Assembly (NCBI GenBank): GCA_963693365.1
Contig: CAVNZM010000016.1
Coordinates: forward strand, 4,030,001-4,094,000
From: Amoebidium appalachense
Lineage: Eukaryota; Ichthyosporea
DNA: 64,000 bases
Direction of reading: 5' to 3'
The position numbers and the translations under genes were made by a program. The notes under the pieces are model-generated. The model had not been told where the DNA came from, did no database searches, and worked only from the letters and a program-made list of their open reading frames with translations. Positions 1-15,122 of the stretch are shown here, one piece after another (within the stretch, counting starts at the first letter, position 1; every line of letters starts with the position of its first letter).

Positions 1-13
1 TTCATGCACATAC

Positions 14-396
14 CACTCAAAGTCCTCCTTGGTGCATGGGCATGCCTCCTCCTTTGCATCTGCAAGCACGTCGCTATCCAGGTCGACAAAACACTGCGCA
101 TTCTGCTTGCGGCGCAGATATGTCTTCTTGAAACCAAGCACACACCTGAAAAAAGAAAAGAACAATTGTTAGGACAACGTTGAATGGAAATCATAGTGAT
201 AAGAAAAATGATAACATAATAAAAAAGACACAGACAGAGGGGCACGCAGGTAGGCACCGGGGCGGTGGGCGGGGGCGGGGGCCGGGGGGAGGGGGGGAAG
301 AGAGAGACAGAGGCACGCAGGTAGGCACGGGGGGAGGGGGGGGGGAAGGGGGGAAGGGGGGCACGCAGGAAAGCACTGGGCGAGGGGGAAGAGGGG

Positions 397-436
<40 letters not shown>

Positions 437-564
437 AAAAATCGCATGTGTATACCCTCCATGTGTGCTTCCGTGGGCTACTAGCAATGGGCGCACTTGT
501 GTGTGTGTGTCTGTACTTGTATGTGTGCATGCCTTCCTTTCTCTCTTTATTTGATTTCTATTTT

Positions 565-617
<53 letters not shown>

Positions 618-693
618 GGGGGGGTACCTCTGATTTGACACGCGGCCATCTGTGGGTGACCAGGTCTGGAAATCATCAGGCTTGATGCCTGAG

Positions 694-732
<39 letters not shown>

Positions 733-1616
733 GAGGAAGGGGGGAAGGGGGAGGGGAGAGGGGAGGTTTGAATCAAACTATCAATTGTTCAGGTGTTGCC
801 TGACTCGGCACTGGTCTTCCGGGATGACGAACAACACATTGTAGAGATGAAAAGAACAGTGTGTGAACGTGAGTGTGAGTGTGAGTGAGAGTGTGAGTGA
901 GTGTGTGTGCGCGAGTGTGTATGCGTGAGTGTGTATGCGTCTGTGTACACAAGTATACACTTCAACAACAACCAATGCAAGAATATGCAAACACACACAA
1001 AAGAGCATCATGCAAGCACACATAAAAGAGCATTATGCAAGCACACATAAACTTTTGAATATTATGCAAGCACACATAAAATAGAATTATGCAAGCACAC
1101 ACAAAAGAGTATTATGCAAGCACACATAAAAGAGAATTATGCAAGCACACACAAAAGAGTATTATTCAAGCATACATAAAAGAGTATGCATAATAAGAAT
1201 AGGCAGGAGCTTATCCTCAGAGGTAGCCCGAGTCATCCACAGCACCATACTTTTCAACCCATTCACCTCGTCGACGAAACCCAACTCAGATACTGTTTCA
1301 CTTGAACATGCGTGGGTCACCCGTCTTGATCAGAGACGAGCAGGGTTACTTATGCGTGCAGGCGACAGGCAAGGGCAGTGGGAAAACCGGATGTTAAACA
1401 AGTAGCAGTAAGCAAAAGCAAGAAACTTGTACTGGGGAGAGGGGAAGGGTGGGAGAGGGGAGGGGAGAAAGGGGAGAAAGGGGAGGGTTGGGGGGGGGGG
1501 GGGGGGGGGGGGAGATTACATGGGCGGCCAAGATAATCGTGGAAGTCTAGGGAGACGATTGTCCACAGTCCCTCGGCAGTATTACCCCAGATGTTAAACG
1601 TCTGTGCACATGGGAG

Positions 1617-1676
<60 letters not shown>

Positions 1677-1848
1677 CGTGGCGCGGGCGTGAGTGAGCGA
1701 ATGAGTGAGTGTGAGTGTGTGGTGGTGTTTGGAAAGGGAGGGGGGGGGGTGGGGGCGGGGGTGGGGGAGAGGAGGACAAGCGACAATCTTAGAAATCATA
1801 GCGCAATTTCTTTCCAAACGTCCTTAGGCATTTGCTGTACTCACACTT

Positions 1849-1886
<38 letters not shown>

Positions 1887-2650
1887 CCCCTCTCCCCCCT
1901 TCCCTCGAACACACCCAGACCCACAAGCCCACCCACCCATCACACACACACCAACACCCACACCCACCCACCCACGCACACACGCACACCCTGAAAAAAC
2001 ACTCCCCAAAAAAGAAATCTTTGCTTTCGTTTTTTACCATACCCGTGTGTTTGCGCCTGGCTTGCTCAGGACTTTTACGATGGCAATGGGCTGGTCCTGG
2101 AACTGGAACTTGGTCCACGTCTCACCAAAATCCCACGAGAACCTGAAAAAGGAAAAAAAAAAAAAGAAAAAGAAAAAAAAAAAGGAGGGGGGGGGGGGGG
2201 GGGGGGGAGGGGGGAAGAAGGGAAGAAGGGAGAAAGTAGAAAGGAGAAAGGGGCGGGGGGAGGGGGGGGGGGGGGAAGGGAAGAAGGGAGGAAGGGGAGG
2301 GGGGGGGATCAGATTGCTACACATAGACAAGCACACACACACACACATACACGCGCGCGCACACGCTCACACACATTCACACACAAAAAGAGGGGAGAGG
2401 GGAGGCGGAGAGAAAAAGAATGCATTACAGAGTACGAAATACGCATTTACAACGGACAACGGGCGGGCCAAAAAAAATTATGAATGCAATGTAAGTTTGT
2501 AGATTCCATCCTCTATCGGGGGGCTCTCCCCCAGTATGCACCCGAGCCTCCATCCCCTTTACCTCGTTCGCAAGGCCCGACTCACACATATGCACCCATT
2601 TACACGGTCATGGGTGAAGGCGTGGGGATGGGTTGATGGGGTCGAAATGC

Positions 2651-2744
<94 letters not shown>

Positions 2745-2968
2745 AATCTTTACACAGAGTGCTTGGTTTCTGTAGCACATTCTCAACCGCCCCACACCTG
2801 CATGTGCATTTTTTATGTTTATTATTATTTTTTATTATTATTATTTTGAGGGGGGGGGGGGGGGGGGGGTTACATACACAATGCTGTTCTGCTTGCCACG
2901 GCCCACGGCGGCAGCCACGATCAGACCACCACGATCAGCAACATCAAACGACCACATGCCCTCAAGCG

Positions 2969-3050
<82 letters not shown>

Positions 3051-3195
3051 TGCGGGGGGGGCGAGTCAATGTGTGTGGGTGAATGAGTGATTGAATACAT
3101 TAGAGGTAGATGATGTGGTGATGGTATCTATGGGCGAGCTGGGGAGAGTATAAGAGAGGGGGGGGGGGGGGGGGGAGAGAGAGAGAGAGAGAAGA

Positions 3196-3227
<32 letters not shown>

Positions 3228-3475
3228 AACGGGGCGTGAAAGGGGAGAGTAGAAAGGGGGATTGCCAGGGTTAGAACACAGTTATCATTTCCATGCCCAA
3301 TCCACTCAACGTACACCCACGCCTACACACTAGAACACCACCATACAACCCAACCCATTTCCTCCCTCCCCTCCTCCCATCCCCCTCCCCCCTCTTCCCC
3401 CTTCTTCCTCCCCCCATCGCCCAAATCCCTCCCTCCCTCCCCTTATCAAAATAAACAATAATAAAACACTAGCAT

Positions 3476-3523
<48 letters not shown>

Positions 3524-5454
3524 CCTATCATAACAAAAAGAAAAGAAAGGACAAGAGAAAAAGGAAAAAAAAGAAAGAAAAGAAAGGACGAAGAAATTAG
3601 CCGTGCATGTGCGATACGTACCGCCTTCCACGTGAAGCCACCGTCACGTGACACAAACAGGTCCGTGTTGCGCACCTCCAAGAAGCGACCAACAAGACCT
3701 GTGACCAGAACACAACAGGAAAAGTTAGACGGGTGTGTGTGTGTGTGTATGTGTGGGGAGGTGGCGGGGGAGAGGGAGAGGGGGTGGCGGGTGGGGATGG
3801 GGTAAGGAGGAAGGGGGGGGAGGGGGGGGGGGGGGGGGGGGGGGGGGAGGGGAGAAGAAAGTGTGGTGTGGAAGGAAGGGAAAGGGGGGAAAGGTGGAAA
3901 AAAAGATGGTGCTAGTGTGGGTGGCAGTGGTTGGAGGGTGGGGGGGGGGGGGGGGTTTGAAGGAAAGGGGGAGGGGGGGGGGGGGGGGGGGGGATTTGTT
4001 ACAGAGTCACAGTTCACATACATCTCGTTAACAAACAGCAAATCCCCCCCCCCCCCCCCCCCCTTTCCCCTTCCCCCTTCTACAGAGTACGAAATACCTC
4101 TAAAGGCCCCTTCCCCCTTCTACAGAGTACGAAATACCTCTAAAGGGGGGGGGGGGGGGGTTTGAATGCGTCAAAAAGTACGAAGTACACAAGAACAAAC
4201 GGATAACACGATGCAGAATGCAAGCCATACATAAAGAGTATGCATAATAAGCAGAGCCCACCCTCAGGGGGGGCCCACGTCATCCACAGTACCCGAGTTT
4301 CGACCTATTCACCTCGTTAACGAAACCCAACTCAGATACTGTTTCACTTGAACATGGGTGGGTGGGTGGGTGGGTGGGTGGGTGGGTGGGTGGGTGGGTG
4401 GGGGGGGGGGGGGGGGGGGGGGGTTTGAATGCGGAACACGGTACAAAGTACGCATACACGACGAGAAGCATGGTGCAGGACACATGCAAAGGCAAACATT
4501 CAAGTATGCAACATCAGCCATGTGCACAGTATGCGTCATAAGCAGAGCCCATCCTCAGGGAGGACCCAAGTCATCAATTGCGTCTGAGTTTCGACCCCTT
4601 AGCCCGCGTATATACGACACTCCAACTCAGACAGCAGCATCAACTGAGCTTGGGCGGGTCAACCCGTCTTGATCAAAGACGAGCAGGGTTGCTTATGCAA
4701 GCAAGGTGAGCAAAACGGTGAAGATGTGTGTGCAAACTAATGCAGTGCAGCGAAAAATGTGTATGTGCTTACAGATGCACGACACAGAGCAACCATGCCC
4801 GGTTGCATGGAAGTAAAGCGGTCTCCACACAGTGGTCTGTCCTGAAAGGACACCTCTGAAAGAAGACTGGGGGGGTTTTGAATGCGGAACACGGTACAAA
4901 GTACGCATACACGACGAGAAGCATGGTGCAGGACACATGCAAAGGCAAACATTCAAGTATGCAACATCAGCCATGTGCACAGTATGCGTCATAAGCAGAG
5001 CCCATCCTCAGGGAGGACCCAAGTCATCAATTGCGTCTGAGTTTCGACCCCTTAGCCCGCGTATATACGACACTCCAACTCAGACAGCAGCATCAACTGA
5101 GCTTGGGCGGGTCAACCCGTCTTGATCAAAGACGAGCAGGGTTGCTTATGCAAGCAAGGTGAGCAAAACGGTGAAGATGTGTGTGCAAACTAATGCAGTG
5201 CAGCGAAAAATGTGTATGTGCTTACAGATGCACGACACAGAGCAACCATGCCCGGTTGCATGGAAGTAAAGCGGTGGGGGGAGGGGGGGGGGGGAGGAGA
5301 GAGAGAGGGAGGGAGGTGGAGAAGAGGCAGAGGACGAGGAAGGATGTATGAATAGATTAGAGGTTTTTTTTTTTTTTTTTTTTTTTGGGGGGGGGGGGGG
5401 GGGGGAGGGGAGGGGGGAGTATGGGTGTTGTGTTTTTTTAGCATTGGGGGCGAA

Positions 5455-5494
<40 letters not shown>

Positions 5495-6121
5495 ACATAC
5501 CGTGAGCAATGACCAGGCCGATGGCGGTGTCGAGACTGAAGATGGGCTGGATAAGGTGGGTGGTCTCCTCCGAGATGTAGTTGTGCAGCTGCAGGTAGCA
5601 GCCCTGCGACGTGGCCTGTACGTGTACGTGTACGTATGTACGTGTGTACGTATGTACGTGTACGTGTATGCATGAAGCGGGCGCGTGTGTACGTGGGTGT
5701 TAACGTGTGCGTGTATGCGTGTGTGTGTGTACGTGGGTGTTAACGTGTGCTTGTATGCGTGTGTGTAAGTGTGTACGTGGGTGTTAACGTGTGCGTGTAT
5801 GCGTGTGTGTAAGTGTGTACGTGGGTGTTTGTGTGTACGTGTACATGTGTATGTGGGTATTTGTGTGTGTAATTAAGTGTGTGTACGTGTGATTGTGTGA
5901 GTGTACGTGGGTGGGTGGGTGTTTGTGTGTATAGTGTGTGTGTACACGTGGGTAGGTGGGTGTATGTATGTGTACATGCATACGTGTATGTGTACGTGAG
6001 TATTTGTGTGTGTCAGTGCCTAAGTCAGTGTTTGTGAGAGTACGTTGGTGTTTGTGCGTGTTCATGTGTGCGTGATGGTGTGTAATTGGTGTGTGTCGGT
6101 GCGCGGATTGGAGGTCTGAGT

Positions 6122-6156
<35 letters not shown>

Positions 6157-6232
6157 GCAGAAAAAATGGGGAGCATACGTTAGTGGGTGTGGGTTATGGA
6201 TTGTGTGAACGTTTTGGTACGTGTGTGTGTGT

Positions 6233-6275
<43 letters not shown>

Positions 6276-6696
6276 GGCGGGGAGGCAAGGGGTGGGGTGG
6301 GATGGGGGGAGAAAGTGGGTACATGAACACCATTTACCAGCATTACTACCCCCCCCTCCCCCTCCCCCCCACACACACACCGGGGACAGAAACGCAGGGG
6401 GATGTGGAGCAAGTGTTCACTTCTTCATAGGGCACACAGGTGTGCACGCCCTTTTTTTTTTTTTTTTGTGTGTGTGTGTGTGTGTGGAGAGAGAGAGAGA
6501 GAGGGGGGGGGGGGGGGGGGGGACGGGAGGGGGGAGGGGGGAAGAGGAGGAGGGGGGGGGGGGGAGGGGGAGGGAGGGGGAGGGGGCAACCTTTCAAGCA
6601 AGCATACATACCCCTACACTCACTACTCTCATCCATGCACCTATACCCACCCCCCCACTCATCCACACACATCAACAAGCCCCCCCCCCCCCCCCC

Positions 6697-6742
<46 letters not shown>

Positions 6743-7004
6743 TTTGAACACCCCCTACATAAAATTTTGTTTCTGGATACACGATTGAATATACACATAC
6801 ATCGCAGTTCCATGAATCCCCGTTCCAGTCGTACTCTGGTGCCTTCACAGGTTTCCACGACCCGCCCTTATCGAACGAGATCACCGTGCGGAACTCTTGA
6901 ATCCCTTCTGATTGCACGAGCTGTGAAAGAAATTACAGTGTTGGATGGTCTGTGTTAGTGCATGCACGCACGTGCACACACACGCACACACACACGCACA
7001 CACG

Positions 7005-7050
<46 letters not shown>

Positions 7051-7971
7051 AGCACGCGCACACGCACGCAAGCGCGCGCACACGCACGCACGCACCTACG
7101 CACACATGCACGCACCTGCGTACGCACTCACGCATGCACGCATGCACGCACGCACGCACGCACTCACCCACGCACACACACTCCACCGCCTCCGCCAGCA
7201 CCATCACTTTTACAACTACCTCATCGAGTAAGTCTACACACCCATGAACACATATCAAAACACACATACACCACCGCCACCACCAATATTACTGACGCTA
7301 CGAAAACGATCATACACCCAGGCACACACAGCAAAACACACATCCACACAATCATCACATGCTCCTCCACCACCGCAAACACCTCTACCATTAACACCAC
7401 CACGTAGCCCCCCCCCCCCCCCCCCCCCCCCCCCAACCCCCCAACCCCGGCCCCCCATTTTCTCCGAATAAAAAAAAACAAACGAAAAACAAAAACAAAA
7501 ATGAAAAACAATGAACAAAAAAAACACCTCTTTTCGCCCTTCCATAATGCGGCTTTCCGGCCAGGAATTTGTTCTTAAACATTTAGTTCAGTCGAATACA
7601 ACAAGTGACTACGTTAAACAACAAATATTTATTAACAAAACACACCCACGTACCTGGTTTGTGATGTATGTGCCGACCATGGAAGAGACCTTGTGGAAGT
7701 CACTGCGCACACTCTGAAGGAACAGGTGGTCCTGTGCAAGGGGTACATTCAGTATGCTTGCAACAACACGTGTGTGTGTGTGGTTGTGTATGTGTGTTTG
7801 TGTGGTTCTGTATGTGTGTTTGTGTGGTTGTGTGTGTGTGTGTGTGTGGTTGTGTATGTGTGTGTGTGTGGTTGTGTATGTGTGTGTGTGTGGTTGTGTA
7901 TGTGTGTGTGTGTGCGCGCGAGGGTGTGCCTCGCTCATATACAAGCACATGTACGTTTTGTATAATGTGCT

Positions 7972-8020
<49 letters not shown>

Positions 8021-8337
8021 GTGTATACGTGCGCTTGTGCTTGTCTGTTGTGGCTCCACTCACACACAACACCGTCTCTGTCATTGCATGTGGGTTCGTG
8101 TTCGTCTGTGCCCCCATGAGTGTGCCTGTGTCCGTCCGTGCGCCGGCTCTTTTGCAAAACAAAATACAGATAGGCCGTTTAGCATTTAGCAGCTTTGCTT
8201 AAAGGAGCGCGTGTGTGTCGCGTCACAGAGTACGAAGTGTGTGTGTGTGTGTGTGTGTGAGCGTGTGTGAGTGTGTGCGTGTATGTGTTTGGGTGGGTGT
8301 CCGTGCATGCCCACCGAGCACGTGGGGAGGCGGGAAA

Positions 8338-8371
<34 letters not shown>

Positions 8372-10091
8372 GAGGGGGGGGGATACCAACCTTGAGAGAG
8401 AGTGTGTAGTAGGTGCCGGACTTGTCAGACACATACAGGTTGCCCTATAGTGTTACAGCGTTAGCATTTGACCTAAACGTCACGATGTACTTGGTGTGAT
8501 GCCGATACAACCAACGCCTTGAAACAGGAGAGCAATATTAGGTTGTAACCATTCTCCCCCCCCCCCCCACCCCCTCTTACCTTCCACGATACACACAAAC
8601 GCACGCACACACACACACACAGACACAAACACACACAAACCCCTACCCACCCACCAACTCATCCACCGACCCACCGACCCACCCATCCACCCACACACAC
8701 GTGTTGCATGCTTGTTCTACTCGAAAAATAGCAAGTAACAGCATTCCCATCTGTGTGGTGGAATATGTAGCAGTGGGTACGTGCTCCGATGTGTGTGGTG
8801 TGTTGGTGTTTGCTATGGTGGTGTGGGGTCAGCATGATGCATGAGAACCAGGGACTTTGAACGAGACTTCATATTATTCCTTCTCCCACCCTCCCCTACC
8901 CCCCGCTTTCTCCCACCCTTTTTTTTTAAAACGAAAAAAAGAAAGAATGTATGCGCGCGCGCGCGCCGCGCGTGTGTGTTTGGGTGGTATGTGTGCGTGC
9001 GTGCTGCGTGTTCATGCATGTTTGTTTTATCTGTTTCCCTTGAGGAGAAGGGGGGAGGGGGAGGGGGGGGGGGGGGGCTGTACGGTATGGAAGCTGTGAG
9101 CCTTCTCCCAGTCATCGTTGTCCACGTTGATGAACACACTGCCCTCGCTGGCATCCAGGATTTGGTACCCCTGGTTCGACCCGACCCGACCCGTCAGGCA
9201 AACCGAACACCCCAGCCAAAAAAATGGTCCCAATACACAGCAAGATCCGAAATAGCAATGTAGTGTTTTTGTGTGTGAACGGCAGCTTTCGAGAGAAAAC
9301 AAACAAATCCGGATGCGGCGGGGGAGGGGAATGGGAGAGAGGGAGGGTTTTTTTGTTACAGAGTAAGAATTACACATTCACGACGAGCAACATTGCATTT
9401 ATTGCAAAAGAGCATGCGGGGGGAGGGGGCGGGGGGAGGGGGGAGGGGGGGGGGGGGTTTGGTTTGAATGCGTCAAAAAGTACGAAGTACACAAGAACAA
9501 ACGGATAACACGATGCAGAATGCAAGCCATACATAAAGAGTATGCATAATAAGCAGAGCCCATCCTCAGGGGAGGCCCACGTCATCCACAGTACCCGAGT
9601 TTCGAACTATTCACCTCGTTAACGAAACCCAACTCAGATACTGTTTCACTTGAACATGGGTAGGTCACCCGTCTTGATCAGAGACGAGCAGGGTTGCTTA
9701 TGCAGGCAAGGGCAGTGGGAAAGGCCGGGGGTTAAGTTGCAGCAGTAAGCAGAAGCAAGAAAAATATAGATAGGAACTCAGGAGACGGGGCTTCTAGGAA
9801 GCTCCCCCGTCGTACCTAAGTCGATACTTCCCTGGCTAACATACTACACCAGCTGAAAAGAATTAAGTCCCGAAGGCCGCATAATTCGCAATCAGAGGGG
9901 AAAATATGGGATTTGACCCACGCCGCAGGGTAGTAACACGCTTACTAGGGCGGAGGGGGGGGGGGGTGTAAATGCCCGCAGGGACCGCACACACCCAGGA
10001 GCGCACACACCCAGACACACATGCACACACACAGATACACACACACACACACACACAAAAGCCTCAACAAACAAAACACGTATTCTAATCC

Positions 10092-10122
<31 letters not shown>

Positions 10123-10612
10123 CAATACCTTCTCCTGCTTCTCCTGCTCCTTGATCACGCTTTTGCTCAAATCAGCAGGGAAGTGGGCGTGGTTCCACGT
10201 CTCACCGTTGTCCTCAGACACCTCCAGAGACATCGTCTGGCCCTGTTTGGTGCAGGATGGACCAATCAGAAAGCCAGTGTTGGTACCGGATAGACCAATC
10301 AGAAAAGGGGTGTAAGTGTGGGATAGGCCAATCAGAAAGGGAATTTTCGTGTGGATAGGCCAATCAGAAAGGGAATTTTCTTGCAGGATGGGCCGATCAG
10401 AAAGAGAATTGTCGTGTGGGATACACCAATTAGTGCGAATTTTCGTGCGAGATAGGCCAATCAGAAAGCGAATTTTCGTGCGGGGTAGGCCAATCAGAAA
10501 CGGGGTGTTGGTGCCGGGTAGACCTAGTGGGACAGGGATGTTCGTGCGATGAAACCAATTGGAAAGGAGTGTAAGTGTGGGATAGACCATTCCAGAAAGG
10601 GGGGGGGGGGGG

Positions 10613-10647
<35 letters not shown>

Positions 10648-10777
10648 GAGGGTTCGATCAATGCATGTGTACGTGCATGGTCGTTTGTGTTTGCGTGTCT
10701 GTGCGCGTGTGTGAATAGGTGTGCGTGCGTGTTTGCGAGTAGGTCACACATGCATGAGAGAGTGTGCGGTGTGTCTG

Positions 10778-10821
<44 letters not shown>

Positions 10822-11229
10822 TGTGCGTGCGTTCGTGCGCGTGCGCGTGTGTGTGTGTGTGCAGAGGGGGGTTGGGTTGGGAAAGAAAGAAAACAAGCAC
10901 CACATACATCTGCATTCAGGCGACTCATAAAGATGTATTCATTGATGATTGCAAAGTCAAAGCCATCCTCCTTGATAACTTTGGTGGTGGCAAAGAGATC
11001 GTCCGTGCGATACAGGTCAAAGTGGCCTCTTTGATCTGCGAGCAAGGCAAAAAAAAAAAAAGAAGAAGGAAATTGAGAAAAAGGAAACCAAGGAAAAAAA
11101 AAAAAAGAGAAAGAGGGGGGAAAAAAAAGGGGGGGGGGGGGGGGGGGGAAGGGGGGAAGGGGGGGGGGGGGGGGGGGGGGGGGGGGGAGGGGAGATGAAA
11201 GAAAGAAGGAGAGAAAAAAGAAAAGAAAG

Positions 11230-11279
<50 letters not shown>

Positions 11280-11342
11280 AGGGAGGGAGGGAGGGAGGGA
11301 GGGAGGGAGGGAGGGAGGGAGGGAGGGAGGGAGGGAGGGAGG

Positions 11343-11391
<49 letters not shown>

Positions 11392-12531
11392 GCAAAAGAG
11401 AAAGAAGGATGAACCAAGAAAGAGAAAAGAGGAAAGAGGAAAGGGGAAAGGCGAAAAAAGCAAGGATAAAGAAAGAAAGAAAACACGAAAGAAGAAAGTA
11501 AGAAAGAAAAAAAGGCAAGAAAGAAAGAAAAAAAAGAGAAGGAAGGGGAAAAAGAGAAGAAAAGGAGAAGAAGAGTTAAGGCGAAAGAAAGGAAACAGAA
11601 AGAAAAGGGGAAGAAAAGGTTATTGGAAATCAGTTAGCAACACATCACGTGTGTTGCAGCATGCAGCGGCAAAAGGGGGAGGGCGGAAGGGCGGGAGGTG
11701 ATCATGTGGCCATTTGGCTGACGGCGAGGGGGGGAAATGGAGAGGTTGGCGAGGGGAGGGGTGAGATAAAGGGGGAGGGGGATGGGTGGGGGGTGGGGAA
11801 TGTTGGGGGGGGGGGGGGGGGGGGGGGGGGGGCTGGCCCTTTATGCGCATGTCTTGTTTGTGTCTGCACGGCAAAAGCGGTATGGATAAGTGCTTCACGA
11901 GAGTACAAAGGTTGTGGTCGGGTTATCTAACTAACTTAGAGATACAAGGTACACAAACACAACGAATTCCACCATGCAGATCTTTGGGGGGGGGAGGGGG
12001 AGAAGTACACACGAGTATGTATTTTAGGGGAAGGGGGGGGTTTAAGGGGTTTTTTTTTTTTTTTTTTTTTTTTGGGGGGGGGGGGGGGGGATGGTTACTT
12101 AGACGTTGCTGTGACCAGAAGCAGGTAGTTGAACTGTTGGTTCTGTTGTTGGGGTATGCCCTGCACACAACCATTATAAGCACATCCCCCCCCCCCCCCC
12201 CCCCCCCCCCCCCCACAAACCACACACACACACACACCCTTTCCCCCCGGCCGCTGCCGGCCTCCCTCCCCCCCCCCCCCCCTCCCCGCCCGCCCCCCCC
12301 CTCTCACAATCCCCTCGGCGGTCTCCCCTTCCACTTTCTGCCAGTTGCCCACTAACATTTGGTGGTGGCCTAAAAACGTGCACAGACACAGACACACACA
12401 TGCACACAGGCACACAATCAGAAACGCGGCGATTCAACCACCTTATTCACGTCCAAGGATTCTCAACACACATCCCCAGGCACGTATGTCCGTTCACACT
12501 ACCGTCTTTACCCACGATGTTTTAGCATGCA

Positions 12532-12605
<74 letters not shown>

Positions 12606-12800
12606 CGCCACCAAATGCATCCATGTGTGCGTGAATGCATGCACACCTGCATAGATGTATGTCTTTGCGCATATGCGGGAATTTGATGTCCAAACGCTCG
12701 TGCATGCATGCGATATACGAATTTGATTACGTACACGTTTCTCCCTAAATATTCGTAAGATCCCTGCCTCATGTATCTGTACACGTGTGCACATGTGCAC

Positions 12801-12852
<52 letters not shown>

Positions 12853-13033
12853 CTGTGTGTGCTCGCGCCCTGCACACATGCGTCTTGCCTTCTTTGCTTG
12901 CCTGTATGTGCATGCAAACACAAGCGCGTGCTTAAGTGATGCTCTGTTCGTTTGTACGTGTACGCATACGTGCATGTCCTCTTGTTCTGCTTGTTTTTGT
13001 GTGTACCTGTTGTTCTTGTTCTGTGCGTCTGTG

Positions 13034-13104
<71 letters not shown>

Positions 13105-13441
13105 GTGTGTGTGTGTATTCATCTGTGTGCATGTATGTGTGTGTGTGTGTGTTTGCATGTACGTGTGTGCATGTGTGTGTACTGTGTGCATGTGTGTGTA
13201 CACGTGTTTATCTGTGTGCATGTATATGGCTGCATATATCGTGACCACCCACCAATCAATGGTCACCACCCCAGTCACCTTCGTGTCGGTCCATGTTCTG
13301 CCAAAGTCCGTGGATAGGTGAACCTGCACACAGTGAAAACATCTTCTCTCAGGTTACATGTCACCACACACCACCACCAAACACAAAAATGCTGCCCTCC
13401 CCCCCCACACCCACCCGTCTCTCTCTCTCTCTCTCTCTCTT

Positions 13442-13479
<38 letters not shown>

Positions 13480-13587
13480 CCCCCCCCCCCCCCCCCCCCT
13501 CCTCCCTCCCTCCACCCCCCGGCGCCACCGGATGGGTGGGTGCCCTTCACAATTACGATGACATAAATCATACACCCATAACCACCT

Positions 13588-13618
<31 letters not shown>

Positions 13619-13926
13619 GGGAGGGTGCGTGTGTGCATGTGCACGCGCGCGTGCATGTGTTTGTGTGTGTGTGTGTGTATGTGTGTGTGTGTGTGTGTGT
13701 GCGCGCGCGCGTGGGTGGGTGGGTGGGGAAGGGGGGGGGGGGGGGGGGGGGGGTATATACCCGTGCGTCTGGTGCTGCGACAGCAACGAGAGTGTTGCTC
13801 TTAGTTGGGTGGAAGTAGATGCTGTCGCTGGCCACCTTAAGACTGAAGGGCACAGACTCCCACGTGTTTCCGGCATCAAGACTGATAAACAGCTTGGTCT
13901 GCTGCTTGTTGGTCACAAGAACCTGT

Positions 13927-14007
<81 letters not shown>

Positions 14008-14532
14008 TGTGTGTGCGCGCGCATGTGTTTGAAATGTGGAGGATGTGGGTTTGTGTGTGGGTGTGTGTGGGTGTGGGTATGTGGATGGATGTGTGGGGAT
14101 GTGTGGGGATGTGTGGGGATGTGTAGGTGGGGTGTGTGGGTATGTGTGTGTTTTGTGAAAATCGGACGGGGGGGGGGACGGGGGGGGGGGGGGGGGGGGA
14201 GGGGGGGGGTTTTGAATGCGTCAAAAAGTACGAAGTACACAAGAACAAACGGATAACACGATGCAGAATGCAAGCCATACATAAAGAGTATGCATAATAA
14301 GCAGAGCCCATCCTCAGGGGGGGCCCACGTCATCCACAGTACCCGAGTTTCGGGGGGGAGGGGGGGGGGGGGGGGGATGGGAGTGCGGAAATGGGCAGGT
14401 GGGTGGTTGCAGTTTTGGAGAGAGGGTGCGGGAAGAAGGGGAGCGGGGGTGGGGGGGGGACTCGGTATTTGTGAACGTGTGTATGTGTATGTGTGTGGAC
14501 ATGTGTGGGTGAGTGTACACGTACGTGTGTGT

Positions 14533-14580
<48 letters not shown>

Positions 14581-15088
14581 CGCGCGCAGGCACGCATATT
14601 CACGCGTCTGTTTGTATTGGGCGCCCGTGCGCAATTTTACAGACATGCACGTGTTGTCTGCTTTCTGCAGGCTTGTTTGCATGCATGCCGTGTGAGCGTG
14701 TGTGTGTAACGTGGGTTGCCTGGGTACGGGTGTGTGTGAGCTTGCACATATATAAGGGTGTTGGTAAACGTGTCTGTGCGTGGGAATATTCTATGATGCG
14801 GTCATGTGCTGGGTGTACGTTGCAGTATGCAAAGTTCAGCTGTCACGGGGAAGGGTGGGGTGGGGGTGGGTGTGTGGGTGGGTGGGTGGGTGGGGGGGGG
14901 GGGAGAGAGAGAGAGAGAGAATATGTTGAGAGGTGTGCGGGTTGAAGGTGGAAAGAAAGGGGGGGGGGGGGGGGGGGGGGGGGGATATTGAGAGAAAAAT
15001 GGGGGGAGGTGGTAGGGGAGGAGGCCGAGGAGGGGGAGGGAGGGAGAAAGATTCGGGGGGAAGGGGGAGGTAGAGGACCGGGGGGAGA

Positions 15089-15122
<34 letters not shown>

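Noticed and set aside
180-630. Open frames coding Gly/Pro/Val-Cys or His-Thr polymers here and throughout the window
   Set aside because: They are translations of G/C runs and (GT)n/(CA)n repeats, open in several frames at once, without domains.
4700-4830. Possible VPS10 exon in the subfamily B repeat (reads RASVST before GTAAGCAC)
   Set aside because: The exons at 5501-5615 and 3622-3698 already join in phase with continuous homology (VIAHG then LVGRF), and the segment is duplicated exactly in the repeat.
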